A stretch of 64,000 bases of DNA. Origin: Sclerotinia nivalis (lineage: Eukaryota > Ascomycota > Leotiomycetes > Helotiales > Sclerotiniaceae). Location: positions 2,872,065 to 2,936,064 of the forward strand of contig JAPEIS010000005.1 of assembly GCA_029531795.1 (NCBI GenBank), in the 5' to 3' direction. Under the pieces are notes generated by a model that saw only the letters and a list, made by a program, of their open reading frames with translations, did no database searches and was not told where the DNA came from. Of this stretch, positions 23,001 to 35,546 are shown piece by piece. How positions within the stretch are numbered: position 1 is the stretch's first letter; each line of letters begins with the position of its first letter. A program made the translations under genes and the position numbers.

Positions 23001-26000
23001 AGACTTTGGTCGGTCAGAATAGCTACTACCATCTGTATGCATACTCCAAAAAGGCTTGATTTTCCTGTCTTTACCAATCTGTCGGTATGAGATAGATGCT
23101 CACGGGTCTGACGGAAAAGCTTAACAACCAACCAGTTTCATGCGAGATAAAAACACGATGCACCTAGTATCTTAGCTACTCTTGTCGGATATCTTACCAT
23201 AAGGCTGCGTTGACGAAAGAATTCATCGGCAGATAGTTAGCTCCTGAAGCCCAACAAAAATGTCCATGTGAATACAGTAAGCACCTGGACAGCTCATTTC
23301 TTCGAAGGATCTATGGCTCCCTCTGAGGTGACAGTGGGCATTTTGAAGACAACCAAGTCAGTCATTAATCCTGGCCATAAACCATCTTACCGATAGGTTT
23401 AACTACAGATGGTGCGAGTTGAGAAATGAGTGACTTCGTGGCCCCCAGATTTTGAATTGCAATTAACAAGCATGCCGTCGATCCGTGATAGAAAATCCTG
23501 TTGATAACTTGGCAACAACCTGTTCCGGAGCTTTGAAAACAAGGATAGGTGCGTGGCAACAGGCAATATTTAACAGGATACGGTTTTTGAAGCTAATGTT
23601 GATATATGGCACATAACAACCCAAATTTACACCCTGTGTGCCACCCCCTCCCCCACAGAACGTGTTTTGATGTCCAGTCAGTGGGTCTGTGAAGCTTGAG
23701 TTTTTGAGAATATTATTCATCTTGAGCTTTCGGGATGGATGAGCTGACGGAGACCAGATACTAACACTGCCACGAGGGGCGTCATATCACAACCCTTGCG
23801 TTGATGTCCATAAGACTTCCAAACGTTCTTGTTTGTACATTGTTCTCTAAAAATATATACTCCAGGCATTCCTACTGTAAGTTCACGAATACAAGCTCGA
23901 GATATCTATTTTGCGATACAATAAAAATGTTGCAACCCCGAATACATTCATTCACACTATGAGGATGTTTCCTAGGTATTCCATGGAGAAGAATGCACTC
24001 CTCGCCCAATCCATTAAGGCACAAGTGGCCACATGGTTGATGACCTGTCTGTTGTAACATCACCACACCCTCAAGACGAGAAAGATGTTTCGTAACTGCA
24101 AGTCACCTTTCTCAAGGCAATCCAGAAAACTTGATTCACATCTATTTCACAAGATAGCTTAATTCTCCAGTCTGCCTTTGACCACAGCCAACAACAGTAC
24201 ACCCTCAAATCTCTACAATGCCTTGCAATAGATAGAGTTTGTCTCCGAAATGAGGAAACTTCAGGGTCTCCTGCTGATCCACTGGGTCGGAGCCCAACTT
24301 CAAATGATGTTACGTCACTGTGATGGTTTGACTTTTGGAGGATTTTATCCAGGTTTCTTTCTTGCTTCAATCGAGCCTCATATTTTTTTGGTCATACCTG
24401 TTAACAATTATCGAATATAATATATCTTCAGAACAGACATTTCACAATCTAAATCCTCAATTAGTTGTTGTGCCACACTACACAACATGTTCCATCCCGT
24501 TAGACTCCATCATTCGCTGGTTGTACAAACATCGAATCAATAAATCGAGACAATTTTCACCAATACGAGTACAAATACTTCGAAACTTTCACGATCCTCC
24601 TCTCTTCTTAGAAATCTCAAGCCACTCTACTACCACCAAAACTCATCATTCCACCACCGCCATGACCGATATCCCACAATCGTGATATCACATCTCCACC
24701 ATAATCCATCCAAAAAATATCTCAAAATAACTTCACATAGCAATATAGTCGATCCTTCAGAATAGCAAGTCCAAGCTTCCTTCCACCCCACTTCACCCCA
24801 TCTTCCCCAGAAACAACAACACAACAAAAACTAACATTTTCATATCTGCAACAGATAAAAGACCAACATTTACCGCGATACCAATAAGATATGCAACATA
24901 GCACGTACTGAATTAATCAACATCTGTACTCTACACATATATGCGATCAGGACAGGCAAATGGCAGAAAAACATGTATGGAACCAAGATGGCCGAAAAGC
25001 TCGGGACAACAACATGGTTATCAGCGCGCAGAAAATCCTTCGAGGCAGAAATTAAAGCAAGCGCTTTACTTTGAAACTCGGTCCACTTTTGACGTATAGA
25101 ATTATATTGCACGTTCTTTTCTGCAATTACTCAATATTTGGATGGCGTATATCGTGCTACTGTGGAGTATCTTGGATTCATTGAAGGAATGATTTTGTGT
25201 GTCGTCTTTGGGGATTTCGATGATTATGGTATGTTTTTACTATGTTTTGACGGTTTGTTCTTGTTCTTTGTGGTGGGTTTCTTGGTACGATGATGGAATT
25301 GAGGGAAGTTTTGCTGTGAGGAATATTTGGCTAGAGGTAGGTAGGTAGGTAGTAGTATACTCGAGATCATCAGTGTGAATTGGCAGCCATAATGAAATGG
25401 GCATCTTTCCTCTTGTTGGGGTTCGAAACATAGGTTCTTTGAGGTGATATGGATGATATTTTAGGCCAAGACTTTTCCACAATCTACTTCTAAACGGACA
25501 TTGACATAGCATGGAAGGAAAATTTGAATATGGTTTTGTGTTCAGTAAATCAAACGTTGCCATAAAATCCAGCTCAGACAGAGTCCTTTAACTAATGATG
25601 GAGCTTTTATTTCCCTCTCATGCAAATCCAGATTCTTGTATCACCAATAAATATTCACTTACATTGCTATTATTTGCAATAAAATCACCACTTCAAATAT
25701 CTAGCCTCCAAAAAACATCATTCATTCACATTACCCCAAACCCCGAAATTCAATCCACGAATCCCTCTTTCCATCTCATTACCCAAAACCTCCGTACCTC
25801 CACACTATCAATCTAACCAATGAGTACCTATGAAATCTAATCTCGCATTACTAAATCCCCATCCCCAGACCCCATGATCATATTGGTATATCATGTATAT
25901 GGCTAATTTATTATTTCCTATCTCATAACAGCGTAAACTAATAAATCCTCACTCTCTCATTCTCATCCTCTCAACTCCTTGAATTTTTCACCTCATTCCA

Positions 26001-26683
26001 TCTCGTTTTGCACTTCTCGGGCATATATCTCATTATACACCTACACTTACGCTCTATCCATTATAAACCATCCCCCACAAACTATCAAGCCACCAAGCCA
26101 CCCCAATCCATAAGGCTATAACCACCACCCTTATTTTTAAACCAGCTATACACTATTCCTCTCATATACACTATTCCTCTCATATATCCCCTTCCTGAAC
26201 ATCCAATAATAAATAATATTCATCCATCCATTAATCTAGTATCTGCATCACTCTAATCTACTCAAAAAGTAAGCTGACAACATCGCATCACATCATTCTT
26301 CCACCATCATCATGCATCATACAATATACATCATACATATACAACATACCTATCAACAACCAAAGTGTACATACATTAAGATCTAAAACTGAGGGCCAAA
26401 AACCCATTCCTTCTAACCTTCTAAACTTCTAATAAATAATCAAACTAATTTCTTACTCACGTATGCATGTATATATAGACTCATCTCATATATCTTGTCT
26501 CTATGAGTCTAGTACTAATTAGTACCAATACCAATAATTCCGCAGTCATCACACGCTTTAGTATTTAATAATGAAATACATACATCACTTCGCAATCGGC
26601 TGTACATGTGCCGAGCGAGTTTATTAGTTTTTGAGCAAGCAATGACTGCAGTGAGATGATGTACTGTAAACTGTATAGATTGT

Positions 26684-26748
26684 GATGGGATGGGATGGGA
26701 TGGGATGGGAAAATGGGAAAATGGGAAAATGGGAAAATGGGAAAATGG
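26684..26748. repeat. GATGG and GGGAAAAT tandem repeats
   Basis: About five copies of GATGG run directly into about five copies of GGGAAAAT. It is a G-rich strand-asymmetric microsatellite compound. Confidence 0.85.
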
Positions 26749-27310
26749 ACATGTGGAACTGGGGATGGGTTCTGTTGTATTGGTAAGGTTAAGGGTGTAG
26801 TTTCGTGGGAATGTGAGGGATGAATGAATGTTTTTTGGAATGTGTGTGATTAGGAAGTATGAAGTATGAATGGAAGATTTAAAGATGGGATTGAGGGGTT
26901 TGAAATTGAGGATTTTGGGATATGGGGGGGTTGGAAATCGGGAGATGTTAGATATTGGATTTAGATTGGGGGTTGTTAGTGGTGAATTGGATTGTATTGA
27001 GTATGATATCGATGTAATGTATGATGTAATGTACGATTACGAAATTATTGAGGGAGGGGGGGAGATAGAGATTGAGATTGATGGTATTGGAATTGGAATT
27101 GGAATTAGAATTTCCCTCGAAGCGAGGTAACCTTAACAACTTGGTAAGGATATACGGAGCAAAGGGAAGGGTACCTAGTATTGATAGGGCTGTATTTATA
27201 GCTTATAGCTTATATCTTACATTACTTTATATTGTATATTGTATATTGTACTCGGTGATAAGAATTGGGATGTTGGAAGTTGGAAATTGGTACACATGGG
27301 TTCGAGTGTG

Positions 27311-27341
27311 GGGTTAGGTTAGGTTGGTTAGGTTAGGTTGG
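27311..27341. repeat. GGTTA-type short repeat
   Basis: GGTTAGGTTAGGTTGG followed by a second similar block. It resembles degenerate telomere-like DNA, but the unit is GGTTA rather than the fungal TTAGGG, and only a few copies occur. Confidence 0.6.
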
Positions 27342-28720
27342 GCTGGATAAGGAAGGCGGGTTGGGATTTGGGAATTCTTGGATCGGAAGGGGATAGAGAT
27401 TGATAGATTTGGTGATGGTTATGGTGATGGTGATTGTTAGTTCATGGGTGTTTAGCTGGATAAATATGTTTTGTTTCTTTTATGAGTTATGAGAAATTAG
27501 AATATTAGGATATCGATGGGCAATTCTGGTTGGAAAACATGCGTGGATAGATAGGTGGTTTTCTGGGAAAGTGGTGAAGTCCCTTACTTTTCATTCTAGA
27601 ACCATTTTTCGATATCAGCAGTAGTTTTCTCACGGCGCTAGTTACAGATGGGAAGTATAGAATATTTAGTTCTCATTGTTAAGCCAAGTCGGCTTAAAAT
27701 ACGAAAGCAAAAGACGAATATTGAGAAGAGAGACAGTGAGATCTGTATATTTTGAGCAATGTTTTGGAGATGATTAATGTTTCTGGAATCTTTGCGATCA
27801 AGCCATTGTTTTTGGTGGTATCGGAGGGCCTTGAAGTATCGGTGCCATGATTCCGTCAGTCTTACTTGAGACTTCCGAAGTGTATGTCTCTAATACTACA
27901 CTCCCCTCTTTGGTATCATTGTCGGATAGGTAGTTTTCTTTTGTTCCAAAACTAGAGCTGCATTGGTCGAAAGTGCAATGATCACGAACAAATTCTATCA
28001 CAACACCTTTCTTGGCTCTTCACTAATGCAGGATTGTATGGAAAATACTCGAGAAGGCTGCACTTCCCGGGTTTGAAAATTCCTGCTTTCCGCAATGCAA
28101 TATCAGGATAGTTAGGCCTCACAGCTCGACGCAAATAGATTTAATTGATGTAACAGAAGTTATAAGCAGTATCCTTATAATATTCGTAGTATCATACTTT
28201 CCTCTAAGATTAGTTTCATAAATTGTCACACCCGCGTTTTACTTGGTATAGGCGTGGAACGAAAGAAGATCCTGAGCTGGAACTGATACAGAATATTCAA
28301 GAAAACTCATGATTGTGGAACAAAAGGGTCACGTATTCATTACCTTCACTCCTATGCCGTCCTTTAATATGCTGCAAAAGATGGCTACAAATGGTAACAA
28401 GGAGAACACCAGAAGCATTACACATATGCATTCAATCGATCAATTTTCCACTTTAAAGTCGCATATAAACACCTGCTACGGTCCCAAACACAAGCCTCCT
28501 AGGGTGGGGGGTGGTAGCGCTTACTCTTTGGGAATTTTGCCTCTGGACTTACGATACAGGCAATTAGACTATTTGCCACATATACAAGAAGGGTTACCAA
28601 AAGCCTTGCTTAATAGATTGCACCGCTCGTTTTCTTTTGCTTTCCTAGTCTGCTCAGGTCTTCATAAACTAACTGTCAAAACGGATGGCCCAAGCCTAAT
28701 CGCCTCCTTATTTCATTTCT

Positions 28721-31700
28721 TCATCGTTTCGTCCACATTTTCAGATACAGCATGATCAAATTCCCATCCAAGGGTGGAGGTTTTGTTGGCTGGGACAAGG
28801 CCTGAAGACTACTTTGTGTATTTGCCGTATCATACACTGCTAAGTCTCGGTAAAGCTCCCATAACGTAAGGTCCTGATAGACATTTTCCTCTAGCAGGGG
28901 TAAAAATGGGTGCATGGAATCTGCCTGGTTCTGCCGCACTTTATCAACCCATTCTTTATAAGATATTCCTTGCAGGTTATAGCCTCCATATTGTCCTAAG
29001 AGACGTAAGGTTGAGATAAGATCGAGAGACTCCCTACGCTCAGGAACTAAGTTGTAGGCATGGCCGATATTTCCCGCAAACGAAGATATGTGAAGGATGG
29101 AGTTGGTCACAAAGTCAACAGGTATAAACTCCTTGTATTCGTCGGGAAGTAAAGGAAAGAAGCCAGAGTCAATAGAGCTGGTTATCAATCGAGATATGAA
29201 GTCGTTCTTGTTCAAGGTTCCAGTGATACTATGACCCAAGACGAAACCTGGACGATATATACAAATTGGAAAGCCCCGAGAGATTTCCGACCAAACTAGT
29301 TGTTCGGCCACCCACTTACTTTGCGAGTAGCCAATATCATACGACACTGCGTTCAAATGTCGCAGGGGCGGCTCGTCTTCGTGAAGGAAAGTGGTCCCTG
29401 TAATGGCGCGAGTGGGACCGTATGCAGATAGGGTTGACACGTAGTGAAGGGCTTTCACTCGGCCAGTTCGCGAAAATCGCAGGATCTCAAGCATACCGAG
29501 TACATTCGCCGGTCGATGGAATGAGTACGGCTGCGTGAAATTCACATGCGCTCCAAGATGAAAGACGACACTTGACTGGATCGCTAGTCTCTCAAAGTTT
29601 TCCTCGCTCATGCCGAGCTGCGATTTTCCGAGGTCTCCCACAATAACAATCAGCTTGTGTTCGAATTCAGCTTGCCATATATTGTATTCCTGCATTGTTT
29701 GACGAATCCGTGATAACCCGGATGCGACATCTATGGCACGTACAATACAAACTACTGATTGGACTTCGGGTAAGTGTAGTAAGTCATTGAGCAAGAAAGC
29801 ACCAACAAAACCTGTTGCGCCTGTCAAAAAGATTCTCCCTTCATCAGCAGACCGCTAGTTCGGCACTGACGAAGATATATCATAGGGTTTAAGGCCACAT
29901 AAAAGTGAAGCATCAGCAAGCAGCAAATCTGTGACATTGCTTTTGGGAAGATGTCCTTGCTCAATAGCCCTGATAGAATGAGCAAGTCCATTAAGTGTGG
30001 GATTTTCGTACACGACCTTTGCGGAGAGTTTGGTACCGAATTCACTGAATATTTTGGAGATCAGAAGCGGCACCTGAAGGGATGTGCCTCCTACTGTAAA
30101 AAGGCTTTCTTCCATATCAAGTGACTTTTCCGGCGAGAAAATGTCTCGCCAAATCTTTTCAAGTCGGGTCTCCATGGCGACCTTTTTCTGGGCCGACAAT
30201 GAGTCAAAATTAGCTTGTAACAGTCTTAGTTTCTTCAAGTATGCCTCTTTTAGTCTGTTGCGGTCGATTTTCAAGCTGGAGTTTAGAGGAAACTCTTGCA
30301 CGATTTCGATTCGTGGCAGGACTCCCCGTGGTAACAGCTTCTGAATTAATGTTTGTAAATGGCCAAGGCATTCGGTGTTTGTCAAATTAGACCTGGGGGT
30401 AATCCAAGTTACCAGTAGCGGACCAACGTCTTGCGATTGTTCAATCATTAAAGTTACAGCTGCTTGAGCGAATCCAGTCGCGAGGACGGCTGAGTCTATT
30501 GACTGCAGGTCAACCTGAAAACCATTAAACTTGACTTGATGGTCACGGCGACGGACAAAGAAGATGTTTCCTGCTTCATCCTTCGAGCAGATATCTCCCG
30601 TCCGATAAAGTGACATTGGACGGTGACCAAGTCCATCCAATTGAAGATAACGACTGGTATTCGATTCTGGTTGATTGCAGTACCCCTTGGACAGCCCACT
30701 TCCTCCAATGAACATCTCTCCAATTTCACCAGGGGCAACCTCTCTCATAGAGTCATCCAATAAATATACTTCACTTCCAGCAAAAGGAGTACCGATACTG
30801 ATCGTCTCTCCTTTGGTATCCTCAATAGTGACGGCATGTAGAGTTGTAAGCACGGAGCATTCAGAAGGGCCACTGTGCCCAGCCTCGAAGTTAGCATCTA
30901 TCCCATCTAATATATTTAAACTGGAATTGAGGATTGTGCGCTCACTTACTATCCATTGTAAAGGTATTTCGGGGGCCCATGCTTTAACACCAGCTCCATG
31001 GCCCGTGGATTTGCCGCCTCCCCACCACAAATTACAACATTCATCTTCGAGAATATGCGAGGAGAAGCGAATGCGAGTATATTGAAAAGAGATGTAGTGA
31101 TTAAGAAGACCGTTACCCTGTACTGACAAATATATTTCTCGAATGCGAAGGGGTCTAGGAATATCTCTTGGTGAATGATAACTATGGTAGCTCCATTCAA
31201 GAGAGGAACCCAAACGTCGAATATTGCCCCGTCAAACCCGGTGTGGGATATTTGCCCCACTCTATCCTGAGCCGCGGAAATAGGGATCTTTGGATCATTT
31301 CTAAGCCGTATAATACCTCCTGCAGCTAATTGCACTGCTTTAGGCTGTCCCGTGGTCCCTGAGGTGTATATTAGATGGGATCGATGCTCAGCGCTTGTCC
31401 AAACCGGAACCTTAGATAATGTTTCAACGCATTGATCCACTTCCCTGCTGTCCTCGAACCGAATGAGCAAGATAGGATAGTTTGATAATGACTCCCGGCA
31501 CTGATTGTCTACATCCGTGGCTACGCGCACATTCCCCAATTGCTTCAGCTTTTCCTCTATCTGTTGATCACTCTGTCCAGCATCCAGAAGAAGACAGGTT
31601 CCACCAGCATACAACACGGCTGCTTGGGCAATTACATAGTTGACCCCTTGTCCAAACAGAATTCCAACAGGCTCCTCGAGTTAAATTCCCTGTTCTAAAA

Positions 31701-31804
31701 GGATACTAGCATACTTCAGTGCTGAGGAATGTAGCTGAGCGTATGTTACAATAGTTTCGCCGTCGATGATGGCGCTTGCATTTGGTGAGTTCAATGCCTG
31801 CTGG

Positions 31805-31806
<2 letters not shown>
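28721..31806 (-). pseudogene. NRPS-like reductase (A-PCP-R), main part, disrupted
   Basis: Enzymes of this kind activate a carboxylic acid as adenylate, load it onto a carrier arm and release it as aldehyde or alcohol with NADPH. Adenylation motifs: LIYTSGTTGQPKA (about 31365), GPSE restored across a 77-bp intron (30873-30949), LYRTGD, VKFNGFQVD and LKIDRN. The carrier site is FTVGGTSLQ, with the phosphopantetheine serine. The reductase domain starts TGATGFVGAFLL and has the YSQSKWVAEQL Tyr/Lys pair. There is no condensation domain. The two exons plus the 5' piece at 53135-53206 add up exactly in phase to 1027 codons. In-frame stops are TAA at 31681-31683 and TAG at 29855-29857, both one C-to-T change from a Gln codon. 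Together with the 21.3-kb insertion this makes the gene a pseudogene. The substrate cannot be told. Confidence 0.88.
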
Positions 31807-31840
<34 letters not shown>

Positions 31841-32595
31841 TAACGTCTACACTGAGTCTAAGACTATCTAAGACGGCTAGAAGCTTTGTAGGCTTCTAAC
31901 AAATAACAACTGATGAAATGCTGGCTGTATTAGACTGTAGCTAATACAATTTGAAGAGATTGAGATAGCCTTAATCTATTAATTTTGAATGGAGGAAGTG
32001 AAAACTAATCCTGGGGAACAAAGCCTGTTTTATAAATACTTTTGTATATAATAAAGAAAATAACAAATAAAATATAATATAATTCGAAATTGAAACGATT
32101 TACCCTGTATAGAAGAATAAATTGACCAAAATAACCAAATTGATCAAATTGATTTAATTAATTATTTTCTCCTGATTCATTCTTTTCTCCTTCACCTTCT
32201 TATTCTATATCCTCTTGTATTTTAGTAAGATACTATAATCTAATAGCTATTTTTGTTATTTCGATAAATTCAAAGATTTTGATGATTCCTATTTTGATAT
32301 AAAATAGATATTTCATAAAAAGTCGAAAAATAGGATTATTTGTTTTGAATATTCTTCTAACTGATTTGTATAAAAAACAATTGAGAAGAAGATGATCTAA
32401 GGATTTCGTCCTTTTGATATCCATTCCCAATAAAGCAAAACTAATTTCGTTTGATAATGATCTTTATTTTGTAGCTTCTTTTGCCAAAGTATCAGCCAAT
32501 TCGTTTCCTTCAACAAAGATATACCCTGGAACCCAATTAAGGAAGATTTCAACTCCTTTTCTAAAAAGAGTTTCTATAACTTTAATTGTTCTAAT
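31807..32595 (-). other. LINE 3' UTR and TCAA tail
   Basis: Downstream of RNase H the LINE has about 750 bp of AT-rich sequence and then TGATT repeats (TCAA on its own strand) at 31807-31840. The blocks around TTAGACTCAGTGT and GTGAAAACTAAT..TGGGGAACAAAG are shared with the three short retroelements in this window. Confidence 0.75.
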
Positions 32596-33126
32596 TTAGC
32601 ATATCTGGCCAGGAGTATTAGAGGATGTTTTCAATCGGTATAATCCGGCTTGATTATCTGAATAGATTTTGAATTTTTCGTTTAGTTGAGCAATGGAGCT
32701 AGTATATTCGATTACTCTAGTAACTCCAAAAAGTTCACCATTATAGACAAACTGATTCACCCCAATATTAATGATTTCCTGATATAAAACCTGACCATTC
32801 GATAGAATAACTGCAATTCCGATTCCAATTCCGATTCTATCCAAAGTGAATAAAGCATCAATATATATTGTAATGGTATTCTTGCATCTGTATTTGAATA
32901 CAAGGTTATGGGTAATTGTAACATCTTCCTTTGTTAGCTTGCTGATATTGACTTTATATGGAGTATCCCTTTTCCAAGGAGGGAAATGAAAATGATCGAT
33001 TTTCTCTAAAATCAAAGGATCGATATCTTCTTCGATTGAATTTGTGATCTTTTCAAACTGAATAGGTTTAAATAGTTTTCTTCGAGGGGTTATTATCGAA
33101 CTCTGATTTCCTTTTTCGGCAATCAA
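32596..33126 (-). pseudogene. LINE RNase H domain
   Basis: This is a 176-codon open piece at the C-terminal end of the LINE polyprotein. It has the RNase H pattern: IYIDALFTLD at the first Asp, YNGELFGVTRVIEY with the Glu, and IYSDNQAGLYRL with the third Asp. RNase H degrades the RNA template during reverse transcription. Upstream, the frame continues through VNLISKRL to the gypsy insertion at 33154 and resumes on the other side at 46942 with QIIENLIFP, which joins in phase. The frame is open here, but the rest of the polyprotein is broken. Confidence 0.8.
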
Positions 33127-33154
33127 TCTTTTGGAAATTAGATTAACAGGGTGG

Positions 33155-33317
33155 TGTTACGGGTTCATCTCCCTTCACCTGCACGTGATCATGTGTGCCT
33201 TAGGCACACATGCATACACTCACTTCTATATAGTCAGGTCACCTCCTTGACCTTCTTCTCCTCCTCGTAGTACAACAATAGATCAAACTTATACATACCT
33301 TTTCCTTTACTGTGATA
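33155..33317 (+). repeat. 5' LTR of gypsy element 1
   Basis: A 163-bp direct repeat of 46774-46936. It contains the palindrome TGTGTGCCTTAGGCACACA and a TATATAG box about mid-way. The two LTRs differ at a handful of positions, mostly transitions. Confidence 0.9.
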
Positions 33318-33598
33318 ATTTGTATTACCCTTTCAAAGGCTCCGTCACTTTACGAAGTGATCTGGCCTTGCCAAATCATTTGCAGGCTTCTGTGTCTGTT
33401 TTTCGACTGCTTTCGCATTGTCGTAATTCGCCTGCTTTTGTACGGTCGTGTTTCTTATCTGCTTTTGCACAGTTTCTGATCCTTGATTGCTTTTGTGCAA
33501 TCGTATTTATTCGCAAGCTTTTGTGTCTATTTTTGATTGCTTTTGTGCAATCGCAAATTCCCTATCGATTACTTTGTACAATTGTAATTCTTTTTACA

Positions 33599-34900
33599 AT
33601 GGCTTCCGGTTCTACATCCGCTGGTAATGCGACTCCTACTTCTATCGAAGGAATTCGTACCGAAATCCAACGAGTCTTCGGCCAATAGCCTACTATTACA
33701 CAACTCCTAGTAGAATTGAATGCTTTAATGATACCAAATCTCGCTACCGGTCCTAACAAATAAACTGCTTATCTGAATCATGTTTTCTTTATCATCGAAG
33801 ATCGCTTTACTATTCAAGCTACCTATATCGCTATTCAAACAAATAAGATCGAGGAATTCAAAGCGGAAAACATTGAGCTTCTTTGTACTCTAGTTGGCAA
33901 GCAAGCTTAGTTGGATATCGATAATACTACCACTAACCAGAAACCGATCACTTTCTACCAAACTCAGAAGGACCCACCCGTTTTTAAAGGCGAAAGATCT
34001 AATATTCTCGTTCGACAAAAGGATTATCAGTCCTGGAAGTTGGATTTGCAATTCTATTGGATGATCGATTTATAATTTTTTGTTTTTGAACAAAAGAAGA
34101 TTAACTATACTATTAGTTTTCTTGATGATTAAGTATAATAAAAGTATATTACAGATATCATCAGATTCGTTGACGATCCTATTTGTTTCGATTCTGCTGT
34201 TTCGTTTTTGACCAAATTGGATAAATTATATATCTTTGTGGATATCGAAAGGGAAGTCTCGCTCAAATTCGATAAGCTTTCTATAAGTCCAAAAGAATCC
34301 TTTTCGGTTTTTTTCTTTATATTATCTCATCTTGCTAATTCTTACTACAAATCTGATTGCGAGATTGTTAATGCGATAAAGCAAAAGGTTACAACCCCTT
34401 TTCGAACTTTGGTCATTAATGACTCGAACCCCTGCACAGCCAACGATGTTGATGATTAACAAAAGAAATTCTTTACTTGGAATCAGAATCTTTGTAACGC
34501 TGAATATTATAATAAAAATTCTAATAAAGCATCTATTGCTGATAATGACCCTATAAACCTCGATATAATAAAACAAAAAGGACAATAGAAAAAGAATCCG
34601 CAAAATAAAAAAAAGAAATTTAATCCTGTAGTTTCTTGCAATTATTATAATAGGATCGACCATCTTCAGATTGATTATTATACTATTTATAATATCAATG
34701 GTAATCTTCTTTTTGGCAAACAAGCTCTCGTTAATACCTTTTTCAATCACAATACCACTACTTCAACTAATCCGGCCCCTGATCAATACATTGCTATTCC
34801 AGCTTTTCGAGGTATTAATAGGTTTAATAATAATCGCAATGGATTTCGAGGAGGATATACTAGTAATTAGATACAAAGCCAATAACACCTGAATCAAGTA
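33599..34900 (+). pseudogene. gag of gypsy element 1
   Basis: The frame opens with an ATG at 33599 (MASGSTSAGN) and meets a TAG after 29 codons, then more TAG/TAA stops in the same frame. Further on it reads FKGERSNILV and NAIKQKV....VINDSNPC, both matched in the gag of element 2. Near 34637 a CCHC nucleic-acid-binding knuckle is legible, but with Tyr at the second and third Cys positions (C..Y....H....Y), a TGY-to-TAY change at each. Pol follows in the -1 frame once the solo LTR is discounted. Confidence 0.8.
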
Positions 34901-35063
34901 TAATGGTAAGGCTATATCGAACCAGAAAAGATTGTCTCTATATTCAGTTCAATCAAAGAAAATCCCGAATAAGGAAAAGATTAACCTCTACGAAAAATCG
35001 TTTATAGAGGAATACTAAGGGCAAAAAGATAAATCGAGTAATGGATAGAAATAAGCCATTACA

Positions 35064-35276
35064 TGTCACGGGGTCCCCGTATATGGTATACGGAGACCGC
35101 TCGGGTTCCGACCCATAGGAGTCGGACCTCGGATAAGTGTAGGCTAGCCCCGGTCGGGGCTAGCGCTACACATAAATGTATTTAAGAAACCGTTCCTTCT
35201 ATAGAAACGTAGCTCTTCGAGCTACGTCTTATCAACAAAAGTGATTTCTGTTATCCTGTCTGCTGCCTCCGTGATA
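35064..35276 (+). repeat. Solo LTR with perfect TSD and strong hairpins
   Basis: This 213-bp LTR starts TGTCACGGGG and ends CTCCGTGATA. It is flanked by a perfect 5-bp duplication TTACA (35059-35063 and 35277-35281), inside gypsy element 1 between gag and protease. It is far richer in G and C than its surroundings. It holds several perfect or near-perfect hairpins, for example GCTAGCCCCGGTCGGGGCTAGC and ACGTAGCTC-TTC-GAGCTACGT. No internal element remains, so it arose by recombination between the two LTRs of a third gypsy family. Strand is assigned by the TG...TA ends. Confidence 0.85.
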
Positions 35277-35281
35277 TTACA

Positions 35282-35546
35282 GCTCAATTCTATAAATAAC
35301 AAATCTCTATTTATTAAAACCACTATATTCCCTATATATGAAAATCCCTTTACTATTACAAATCTCATTGATAATAAATACTCTAGAGAAGCCTTTGCTG
35401 ATTGTTCTTTTGCTTTCAAATACAATATTAAAATACAACTCTTATCTCATCCTTACAAACTCCGATTTGCTAATAGAAAGATCGCCGATAGAATTACAGA
35501 ATATTTTGTAATAGAAATCGCTATAAAAGATCATTATAAATATTGA
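35282..35546 (+). pseudogene. Protease of gypsy element 1
   Basis: This is the retropepsin-like region directly after the solo LTR. It reads ITNLIDNKYSREAF where element 2 has ITSLIDNGCSGKAF, so the active-site Gly and the following Cys are changed, again G-to-A. It is in phase with the reverse transcriptase downstream. Confidence 0.7.

Larger units (their letters stand above)
19562..28720. other. 9.1 kb gene-poor region with low-complexity tracts
   Basis: No gene here can be supported. Frames of up to 148 codons occur (for example 28309-28755 plus, overlapping the reductase 3' end) but have no recognisable features. About 25.6-26.6 kb is pyrimidine- and A-rich on the plus strand, and 26.7-27.5 kb is G-rich. 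Simple repeats are listed separately. Confidence 0.4.

Noticed and set aside
27311..27341. Interstitial telomere
   Set aside because: The unit is GGTTA/GGTTG, short and degenerate, not TTAGGG. Listed only as a simple repeat.
28309..28755. 148-codon plus-strand frame
   Set aside because: It overlaps the reductase 3' end on the other strand and has no domain or start context.
30675..31085. 136-codon plus-strand frame inside the reductase gene
   Set aside because: It is antisense to the adenylation domain. The minus-strand motifs explain the region.
29855..31213. Reading the 452-codon minus frame from its first Met as a separate protein
   Set aside because: Its first 110 codons are out of frame with the adenylation domain. 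The intron at 30873-30949 explains the frame change.
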